Positions 35,506 through 40,894 of a DNA stretch of 40,894 bases are shown here, in pieces. The position numbers and the translations under genes were made by a program. Source of the DNA: Burkholderiaceae bacterium (GTDB lineage Bacteria > Pseudomonadota > Gammaproteobacteria > Burkholderiales > Burkholderiaceae_C). Where the stretch lies: positions 98,800 to 139,693 of the forward strand of contig JAGOPK010000014.1 of the NCBI GenBank assembly GCA_017992055.1, in the 5' to 3' direction. The first letter of the stretch is position 1, and every line of letters begins with the position of its first letter. The notes under the pieces were generated by a model that was given only the letters and a program-made list of their open reading frames with translations, made no database searches and was not told where the DNA came from.

Positions 35506-36711
35506 TCACAGCACCTCGGCCAGCATCAGCTGGCCCAGGCCGGTGCGGCGGCGGAAGGCCTGGCTGCTCTCGTGCTCGCCCAGCAGCAGCAGGTCCACCA
35601 GCGGCTGCAGCAGCGTGCTGGCCGGCGCCACCAGCAGCACCCAGCGCGGATCGCCGGTCTCGTCCAGCCGGCCGCACCAGTCCAGCTGCTGCAGGGTTTC
35701 GAGCAGCGAAGCCACCTGCAGCGGATCGGTCTTCAGCTCGGCCGCCAGGGCCTCGGCGCTGGTGCCCGGCGCGCCTTGCGCCTGGCCCACGGCCAGCCGG
35801 CGCAGCAGGGTCAGCGCCAGTGCAAAGCGCTCGCCGGGCCGATCCGGCAGGCGCACCACGCGCGCCGCCAGGCTGGGCGCATAGGCGGCGATCACCGCGC
35901 CCAGCAGCACGATCACCCAGCCCAGGTAGATCCACAGCAGCAGGATGGGCACGGTGGCAAAGGCGCCATAGATGGTGGTGTAGAGCGGCACCGACTTCAG
36001 ATACCAGGCCAGGCCGGCCTTGGCCAGTTCCAGCGCCACGGCCACAAACAGGCCGCCGGCCGCCGCATGCGCGCCACGCACGTGGGTGTTGGGCACGAAG
36101 CGGAACAGCCCGGCCATGCCCACCGCCATCAGCAGGAACTGCACACCGTCGAACAGCAGCTCCAGCCCGCCCGGCAGCGCGCTGACCATGCCCTTGGACA
36201 CCGACACCGCATACGAGGTCAGCGACAGGCTGGCGCCCAGCAGCAGCGGGCCCAGGGTCAGGCCGGCCCAGTAGATCAGCACGCGCTGGGCCACCGGGCG
36301 CGGCTTGGGCACGCGCCAGATGCGGTTGAGCACGCGGTCGATGGTGAACATCAGCGCCAGCGCGGTGACCACAAACACGATCAGGCCCACCGAGCCCACC
36401 TGGCTGGCCTTGGCTGCAAACTGCGTCAGCGAGCGCAGCACCGGCCGGGCAATGCTGTCGGGCACCAGGGCCTGCAGAAAGTACTGCTGCAGCGCCGTCT
36501 GGAAGCGGCCGAACACCGGAAAGGCGGCAAACGCCGCCAGCATCACCGTGAACAGCGGCACCAGCGCGATCAGCGTGGTGAAGGTCAGGCTGCCGGCGGT
36601 GACGCCCAGCTGATCGTCGCGGAAACGCTGACGCAGCAGGCGCAGCGTATCGAACCAGGGCCAGTGGCGCAGCGCCTGCCAGCGCGGCGCCAGCGAGAAG
36701 GACAAACTCAT
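35506..36711 (-). CDS. YihY/BrkB-family inner-membrane protein
   Basis: A 401-residue membrane protein once wrongly named ribonuclease BN. The family signature is GSLTFTTLIALVPLFTVMLA, followed by about six membrane helices and the LLWIYLGWVIVLLGAVIAAY segment. After residue 280 it has a soluble C-terminal domain of winged-helix look (AEALAAELKTDPLQVASLLETLQQLDWCG), common in betaproteobacterial members. Biochemical role is not established. Its start is six bases from the divergent DUF2069 gene. It lies 24 nt upstream of hrpA on the same strand. Confidence 0.9.
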   Translation of the reverse strand: MSLSFSLAPRWQALRHWPWFDTLRLLRQRFRDDQLGVTAGSLTFTTLIALVPLFTVMLAAFAAFPVFGRFQTALQQYFLQALVPDSIARPVLRSLTQFAAKASQVGSVGLIVFVVTALALMFTIDRVLNRIWRVPKPRPVAQRVLIYWAGLTLGPLLLGASLSLTSYAVSVSKGMVSALPGGLELLFDGVQFLLMAVGMAGLFRFVPNTHVRGAHAAAGGLFVAVALELAKAGLAWYLKSVPLYTTIYGAFATVPILLLWIYLGWVIVLLGAVIAAYAPSLAARVVRLPDRPGERFALALTLLRRLAVGQAQGAPGTSAEALAAELKTDPLQVASLLETLQQLDWCGRLDETGDPRWVLLVAPASTLLQPLVDLLLLGEHESSQAFRRRTGLGQLMLAEVL

Positions 36712-36720
36712 CCATCTATG

Positions 36721-37116
36721 ATGCCAGCCGTGACTGCCTCCCCCTCCCCTGCACCAACGCTGGTGCGTGCCGGCCGCGGCCTGGCCCTGGCCCTGCTGCT
36801 GGCGCTGATCGCGCTGGGCCTGGCCTGGGAGCTGTGGCTGGCGCCCACTGGCCGCGGCACCCTGGCCATCAAGGTGCTGCCCCTGGTGCTGTGCCTGGCC
36901 GGCGTGCTGCGCCACCGCATGTACACCTACCGCTGGCTGAGCCTGCTGCTGTGGCTGTATGTCACCGAAGGCCTGGTGCGCGGCTATGCCACCGACGCCA
37001 CCACCCTGATCCTGGCCTGGACCCAGGTGGCCTTGTGCGTGGCACTGTTCGTGGTCTGCGGCGGCTACATCCGCACGCGGCTGAAATCGGCACCTCCGCC
37101 GCCTGCCCAGGCCTGA
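36721..37116 (+). CDS. DUF2069 membrane protein
   Basis: A 131-residue protein with four hydrophobic segments (from LALALLLALIALGLAWELWL to VALCVALFVVCGGYI) and the family segment VLRHRMYTYRWLSLLLWLYVTEGLVR. It is a predicted inner-membrane protein of unknown function, common in beta- and gammaproteobacteria. Two ATGs in a row (36718 and 36721) both fit. It diverges from the YihY gene over just a few bases and precedes the oxidase gene by 25 nt. Confidence 0.85.
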   Translation: MPAVTASPSPAPTLVRAGRGLALALLLALIALGLAWELWLAPTGRGTLAIKVLPLVLCLAGVLRHRMYTYRWLSLLLWLYVTEGLVRGYATDATTLILAWTQVALCVALFVVCGGYIRTRLKSAPPPPAQA

Positions 37117-37141
37117 CGGCCCGGCTTCTTTGCATCGCCCC

Positions 37142-38548
37142 ATGACCTTGCTCGCCGAACTGCGCGCCACCCTCGGCGCCGCCCATGTGCTGACCGACGG
37201 TGACCTGAGCGCCTACGAGCTGGACTGGCGCAAGCGCTGGCGTGGCAAGGCCCTGGCCGTGCTGCGTCCGGGCAGCACGGCCGAGGTAGCCCAGGTGCTG
37301 CAGATCGCCGCCCGCCATGGTGCGTCGGTGGTGCCGCAGGGCGGCAATACCGGCCTGGTGGGCGGTGGCGTGCCCGATGCCAGCGGCAGCCAGCTGCTGC
37401 TGAGCCTGCAGCGGGTGAACCGCGTGCGCGCCATCGACGCAGCCAACCTGACCCTCACGGTGGAAGCCGGCTGCGTGCTGCAAAGCGTGCAGGCCGCCGC
37501 CGAAGGCGCGGGCCTGCTGTTCCCGCTGAGCCTGGCCGCCGAGGGCAGCTGCACCATCGGCGGCAACCTGGCCACCAATGCCGGCGGCACCGCCGTGCTG
37601 CGCTATGGCAATACCCGCGAGCTGTGCCTGGGGCTGGAAGTGGTCACGGCCGACGGCCAGGTGTGGGACGGCCTGACCGGCCTGCGCAAGGACAACACCG
37701 GCTACGACCTGCGCGACCTGTTCATCGGCAGCGAAGGCACGCTGGGCATCATCACCGCGGCCACGCTGAAGCTGTTTCCACAGCCGGCGGCCCGCCTCAC
37801 CGCGCTGGCCGCCTGCGGCAGCCTGGACGACTGCGTGGCCCTGCTGAGCCTGGCCCAGGGCCGGCTGGGCGCCGCGCTGACCGGCTTCGAGGTCATGAAC
37901 GCCTTTTCGCTGCAGTTGGTGGCGCGGCACTTCCCGCAGTTGGCCCAGCCGCTGGCCGGCGCCGAGCCGGCCTGGACCGTGCTGCTCGAAGCCAGCGATG
38001 CCGACGGCGAGGCCGCGGCCCGCGAGCGCTTTGAATCGCTGCTGGGCGATGCCATGGAGCAGGGCCGCGTGGCCGATGCCGTCATCGCCGAGAGCCTGGC
38101 CCAGTCGGCCACGCTGTGGCATCTGCGCGAGTCCATCCCGCTGGCCCAGGGCCAGGAGGGCCTGAACGTCAAGCACGACATCGCCCTGCCCGTCTCGGCC
38201 ATCCCGGCCTACTGCCGGCAGATGGATGCGGCGCTGCGCCAGGCCTTCCCCGGCGTGCGCCTGGTCAACTTCGGCCACCTGGGCGACGGCAACCTGCACT
38301 ACAACGTGCAGTGCCCGGAAGACGGCGATGCCGGCGATTTTCTGGCCCACCACGAGCATGCGATCAATGCGATGGTCTTCGACGGCCTGCGCGAGTTTGG
38401 CGGCAGTTTCTCGGCCGAGCACGGCATCGGCGCGCTGAAGCGCGACGAACTGGCCGAACGCAAATCGCCGGTGGCGCTGGGCATGATGCGGGCGATCAAG
38501 AAGGCGCTGGACCCGGACGGAAGGCTGAATCCGGGGCGGGTGGTGTGA
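37142..38548 (+). CDS. FAD-linked oxidase, GlcD/D-2-hydroxyacid dehydrogenase type
   Basis: A 468-residue flavoenzyme of the VAO/GlcD group that oxidises a D-2-hydroxy acid such as D-lactate or D-2-hydroxyglutarate. FAD-binding segments are RPGSTAEVAQVL and PQGGNTGLVGGGVPD, then CTIGGNLATNAGG and GSEGTLGIIT. The C-terminal substrate domain has FGHLGDGNLHYNV and EHGIGALKRDEL, which carry metal ligands in family members. The ATG at 37142 is preferred; a TTG four codons earlier lacks support. It resembles the D-2-hydroxyglutarate branch; substrate unproven. This is the last gene with host-like base composition. Confidence 0.9.
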   Translation: MTLLAELRATLGAAHVLTDGDLSAYELDWRKRWRGKALAVLRPGSTAEVAQVLQIAARHGASVVPQGGNTGLVGGGVPDASGSQLLLSLQRVNRVRAIDAANLTLTVEAGCVLQSVQAAAEGAGLLFPLSLAAEGSCTIGGNLATNAGGTAVLRYGNTRELCLGLEVVTADGQVWDGLTGLRKDNTGYDLRDLFIGSEGTLGIITAATLKLFPQPAARLTALAACGSLDDCVALLSLAQGRLGAALTGFEVMNAFSLQLVARHFPQLAQPLAGAEPAWTVLLEASDADGEAAARERFESLLGDAMEQGRVADAVIAESLAQSATLWHLRESIPLAQGQEGLNVKHDIALPVSAIPAYCRQMDAALRQAFPGVRLVNFGHLGDGNLHYNVQCPEDGDAGDFLAHHEHAINAMVFDGLREFGGSFSAEHGIGALKRDELAERKSPVALGMMRAIKKALDPDGRLNPGRVV

Positions 38549-38815
38549 GGTTGCAGGCCTGTTGACGTCGTCAGGATGGGCAACGGGAAGGCCTCAGGCT
38601 TACCGACGCCGGGTTTTCAACACGGCCGGATTGACGATCGGGCATTGGTGCAACACCCGGCCGCCGCCGCCATACATGGCTACGCTCAGTTGATGGTGTC
38701 CAGAGATGAATTGCGACATCCACAGGTGGACACTTGGACCTATAGGTGGTGACTGACGTATCGGTGGACACTTGGTCGATGAAATATCGTCAGGCTTCAT
38801 AGCCACTGCCCAGGC
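38549..38815. other. Junction spacer with repeated GGTGGACACTTGG
   Basis: No gene is visible in these 267 bp. The 13-mer GGTGGACACTTGG occurs at 38725-38737 and 38763-38775, with a diverged copy (GGTGGTGACTGAC) at 38745-38757 and an inverted GTGTCCA at 38696-38702. Short subterminal repeats like these resemble an insertion-sequence end, so this may be the trace of an old element. GTCAGGC at 38789-38795 is one base from the attC right core GTTAGGC and could be a decayed boundary for the first cassette. The switch from host composition to lower GC happens here. Confidence 0.45.
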
Positions 38816-39445
38816 ATGCCCAGCTTTGTTTGGTCCCGTGATCCATCTGAGGCGTTCCGCGAACCGTACGAGTACGGGGGCCAGGAGCAGTTTGCTCGCG
38901 AGGCCGTAGCTGTCATCACACACCTCACGAAGCACTACGACACGGCAGATTCAAGATTCCCGATTTCCGACGCCTCCCGCCGACGAGCCGTCTGGATGCT
39001 TCAAGTTGACGCGCTGTCCGCGCTTTCTGACGCCGTTGAGCTTTTGGAGGAGAAGCGCTTTCGCGTTGTCTCGCGGCTCTTTCGAGACGTTGTCGAAACA
39101 CTTGACGCCTCCTTCTACTCTGACCTCAGCAAATACGCCCACCGTACCTTTCGCGCGCTGAGCATGAGCTACTTGCTTGGCCGGGGCGAGACCGCGATCT
39201 ACGACGGATTTAAGCCAAAAGCTAGTTTCCATGTACTCCCACACGTGATTTCTTTCGCTTACGCAATGCTCGCCGGGCTTATCAAGCGGTTCGTTCGCTT
39301 CGCTGTAGACACCGGACAACTGACTGCTGCGGCAGAAGCCGCACTTTGGGAAGCATGTCTGGAGCCTGAAACGGCACCTCGCCGCTTTGGCGTCGGTCCC
39401 GGCCAACTGATGTGCGGCCCAGAGATGCCGATCGATGAAGCCTGA
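38816..39445 (+). CDS. Unknown 209-residue protein, first cassette gene
   Basis: I do not recognise the family. The protein looks soluble and mostly helical, with segments RRRAVWMLQVDALSALSDAVELLEE and FRVVSRLFRDVVETLDASFYSDL, then KYAHRTFRALSMSYLLGRGE and one moderately hydrophobic stretch (VISFAYAMLAGLIKRFVRF). The pattern of Arg/His between short helices resembles proteins of unknown function found in other mobile gene sets. The TGA stop is embedded in the GCCTGAC core of the attC that follows, as is common for cassettes. GC content is clearly below that of the upstream genes. Confidence 0.7.
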   Translation: MPSFVWSRDPSEAFREPYEYGGQEQFAREAVAVITHLTKHYDTADSRFPISDASRRRAVWMLQVDALSALSDAVELLEEKRFRVVSRLFRDVVETLDASFYSDLSKYAHRTFRALSMSYLLGRGETAIYDGFKPKASFHVLPHVISFAYAMLAGLIKRFVRFAVDTGQLTAAAEAALWEACLEPETAPRRFGVGPGQLMCGPEMPIDEA

Positions 39446-39502
39446 CCCCTCGCTCGACCTGACCCGCTTTCTGTAGCGGGCAGGTTAGCTCGAACGTTAG
39501 GC
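39440..39502 (+). other. attC recombination site 1
   Basis: This 63-nt element has the attC architecture. It begins with GCCTGAC (39440-39446) and ends with the right core GTTAGGC (39496-39502), which can pair with it. Inside, CCTGACCCGC (39458-39467) pairs with GCGGGCAGG (39476-39484) except for one extra A, matching the extrahelical bases integrases use. The loop is TTTCTGTA. It lies right after one gene and 7 bases before the next. Insertion would occur in the G/TT of GTTAGGC. Confidence 0.8.
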
Positions 39503-39509
39503 GTCCTAC

Positions 39510-39722
39510 ATGACCGTAGTCGAAGTTCTCATCCGTGTGGGTCTTGGTCTACTTGCTCTCGCTTTGACAGTCGTACTTACCGGCGTTCTCAGGGGACGCT
39601 CGGGCATCGCGGGCCGAATCGCGAGTCGTATGGATCGGATCGGGCTGATTGAGTCGACCCGCTTGGTTCAGGTTGGCTTGATCCTGGTCTACTTTCTTCT
39701 GATCTTTGTGCTCTTCGCTTGA
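39510..39722 (+). CDS. Small two-helix membrane protein, second cassette gene
   Basis: A 70-residue protein of unknown function. Two hydrophobic helices are clear: residues of about 4-27 (VEVLIRVGLGLLALALTVVLTGVL) and 50-69 (RLVQVGLILVYFLLIFVLF). A basic, Arg-rich loop (RGRSGIAGRIASRMDRIG) lies between them, which by the positive-inside rule is probably cytoplasmic. The ATG is 13 bases from the recombination point, leaving only a weak AGG as ribosome site. Such tiny membrane proteins are common cassette cargo, and some act in stabilisation, but nothing here shows that. Confidence 0.62.
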   Translation: MTVVEVLIRVGLGLLALALTVVLTGVLRGRSGIAGRIASRMDRIGLIESTRLVQVGLILVYFLLIFVLFA

Positions 39723-39748
39723 ATTGCATCATTTGTGGCAAGGATGCC

Positions 39749-39876
39749 GCCTGACCCGTTAGTTCAAGCAGTCCGCTACAACAGTCGCGGCCCGGTGGCT
39801 GCTGGCGATACCGTGGAGGTCCTCCCTGGCCCAGTCGGCAGTTGCCGGCACGATCGCCTTGGCTCAAACGTTGGAA
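39749..39876 (+). other. Long attC-like site 2
   Basis: It opens with GCCTGACCC as in site 1, then GTTCAAGC, and closes with GGCTCAAAC followed by GTTGGAA (39870-39876). The inner boxes GTTCAAGC and GCTCAAAC pair at six of eight positions. The middle has a GGAGGTCCTCC palindrome. At 128 nt it is in the size class of long attC sites such as Vibrio cholerae repeats. The right core departs from GTTRRRY at the last base, so I am less sure than for site 1. Confidence 0.55.
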
Positions 39877-39888
39877 CTCACAGTTCTT

Positions 39889-40539
39889 ATGCCCCGCTTG
39901 CCGTTGCTGCCAGAACGCCCGCACGTCGGGCCTATGAAGTCTGTGTCTACGGCGAAGACGAGTCAGTCGATACATTCTTCCGGGCAGTTGGAACTCACGA
40001 TCGAGCACGACGTGATCCGCGGCGTGACGCCGAAGATGCTTCGCTGGTGGTTCGAGAACCTCGGTCGAACCATGTCCTACCAGGGAAAGGTCTACCCTCG
40101 CTACCTGCTGTGGCACCCACGCGATCACATCCACTGGGAGTTGGCCGCACCCGGGCCAGGTGGCGGTACGGGTCAGGGGGCGTCGTTCCGAATCGTGGAG
40201 GCCTTCGCTGCCAATCCAGACTACTACGTCGACTCCACCGAGTATGTGGAGAAACTGGATGACGATGGCATATCCCTGGTGCGCCGAGAACTGGGAAGCG
40301 AGATCTTCAGACTTGAACACCGCTTTGGCGCCGCTCCAGAAGGCGCTATCTATCGCTCACGCATGGTTGTGGGTGCGGCGGCCGGGCTTGTGCGCCCGCT
40401 TTTCAATGGCTTCATTCGTCCAAGGATCTTCTCCGACGCGATGGGCACGGCTTGGCTCACACACAACGTCGAGGAAGTCAGCATGTTTGAGCACATTCTT
40501 CCGCCCCTCTACGCCGCGCACTCAACGAGCGGCGCCTGA
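39889..40539 (+). CDS. PhlG (diacetylphloroglucinol hydrolase)-like protein, third cassette gene
   Basis: A 216-residue protein resembling the DAPG hydrolase domain, a zinc-dependent C-C hydrolase that breaks 2,4-diacetylphloroglucinol. Matching features are VTPKMLRWWFENL, the HPRDHIHWE segment (H76/H80), an E at 104 in RIVEAF, and HNVEEV near the end giving H192-x3-E196. From memory PhlG uses two His and two Glu with the same final HxxxE spacing. A 20-residue unstructured start is present, and ATG 39934 is a possible later start. The stop lies in the next GCCTGAC. The substrate here is unknown. Confidence 0.62.
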   Translation: MPRLPLLPERPHVGPMKSVSTAKTSQSIHSSGQLELTIEHDVIRGVTPKMLRWWFENLGRTMSYQGKVYPRYLLWHPRDHIHWELAAPGPGGGTGQGASFRIVEAFAANPDYYVDSTEYVEKLDDDGISLVRRELGSEIFRLEHRFGAAPEGAIYRSRMVVGAAAGLVRPLFNGFIRPRIFSDAMGTAWLTHNVEEVSMFEHILPPLYAAHSTSGA

Positions 40540-40571
40540 CCCTTCTGCAGAGACATCCCTCTGCGTTGATG
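40534..40571 (+). other. Possible short or decayed attC site 3
   Basis: GCCTGACCC recurs at the stop of the PhlG-like gene, followed by a GCAGAG/CTCTGC stem (40547-40552 and 40559-40564) and GTTGATG (40565-40571). The left core is shared with sites 1 and 2, but the right core keeps only GTTGA and the outer arms pair poorly. It may be degenerate or a truncated site. Confidence 0.35.
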
Positions 40572-40607
40572 GATTGAAGATGTGGTCCGGTTCGATAGCG
40601 ATTTCGG

Positions 40608-40769
40608 ATGTGCGCTGAGGTCGCCGAGAAGGACCCGCCCAAGGAGTCGGAATTGCCAAAGCCCCTTATCAACCTCGATGACGTGGAATTCACTGACGTC
40701 GAAGAGAACGGCTACTACACGTCCAGGCGCGCACAGTTCAGCGCAGGAATCGGCGCGCGAGACCTGGGC
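40608..40769 (+). pseudogene. Cupin-like cassette gene truncated by an insertion sequence
   Basis: Fifty-four codons remain (MCAEVAEKDPP..., then PLINLDDVEFTDVEENGYY and FSAGIGARDLG). The end resembles the start of small cupin proteins, which continue GARxLGY and a beta-barrel. The reading frame runs straight into the insertion-sequence end at 40770 and terminates at 40826 within it, so the barrel is lost here. The remainder should lie beyond the window, past the element. It sits after attC-like site 3 as the fourth cassette gene. Confidence 0.5.
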
Positions 40770-40894
40770 TGTTGGTGCCGACCGAAAATTGACCAGCAAA
40801 GCCGCGTAGTGCCGATTGAAAACTGACCAGGGTGAGAGACCTACCCTGCTGCAATTTGTGGCAGGGGTTCTGGACGGTGATCACCATGGCCTTG
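40770..40894 (+). mobile_element. Left end of an IS21-like insertion sequence (continues beyond window)
   Basis: The element appears to start with TG at 40770 and carries two imperfect 20-bp repeats, at 40777-40796 and 40811-40830, which share 17 positions (core GAAAA-TGACCAG). Multiple subterminal repeats starting from a TG end are typical of the IS21 family. A likely transposase (istA) start is GTG at 40877 or ATG at 40886, cut by the window edge. Family assignment rests only on the end structure; the right end and target duplication are outside the window. Confidence 0.55.

Noticed and set aside
1-40894. CRISPR arrays, tRNA or rRNA genes, prophage
   Set aside because: I looked for regular spacer repeats, cloverleaf ends with T-loop GTTCGA and phage structural genes and saw none I could support.

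Overview
The window is GC-rich proteobacterial chromosome. Its gene families and order point to a betaproteobacterium of the order Burkholderiales, in the Rubrivivax/Leptothrix/Ideonella neighbourhood: an iscRSUA-hscBA-fdx cluster, urease genes beside a sensor kinase, Bug-type solute receptors, PEP-CTERM signals and a TrpB2. The organism is inferred from gene content alone.

Region by region. (1) 1-1040: the end of tolA and a small secreted protein with an Excalibur-like domain. (2) 1071-7140, minus strand: iron-sulfur assembly genes iscR-iscS-iscU-iscA, an intrinsic terminator, then a GNAT acetyltransferase, hscB, hscA and fdx. A well-formed IscR type 1 box lies upstream of iscR. (3) 7157-13764: a low-molecular-weight tyrosine phosphatase, an Aer-like chemoreceptor, and a sensory cluster of a PAS kinase, a single-domain response regulator and a REC-REC-histidine kinase. 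(4) 13851-17097: a Bug-family receptor, an AlkB-type alkane hydroxylase and a sulfotransferase-like protein. (5) 17110-26553: a REC-LuxR regulator and a very large NCS1 permease-histidine kinase-REC fusion, divergent from ureABCEF and a detached ureG. No ureD is present. (6) 26638-38548: a Fur-box-preceded iron-binding protein, a PaaG-like isomerase, serB, trpB2, a PEP-CTERM protein, hrpA, a YihY-family protein, a DUF2069 protein and an FAD-linked oxidase.

(7) 38549-40894 differs sharply from the rest. GC content drops: one sampled line in hscA-like core coding DNA counts 47 of 60 G/C, against 34 of 60 here. Short same-strand genes are each closed by a structured element starting GCCTGACCC and, at the clearest site, ending GTTAGGC. 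I read this as an integron-type gene cassette array without a visible integrase. Its cargo is an unknown 209-residue protein, a 70-residue membrane protein, a PhlG (diacetylphloroglucinol hydrolase)-like protein and a cupin gene cut by the left end of an IS21-like insertion sequence.

The two most interesting items are the transporter-kinase fusion beside urease, with an eight-cysteine module between permease and kinase, and the cassette array. Many long open frames antisense to real genes are by-products of high GC and are left out.
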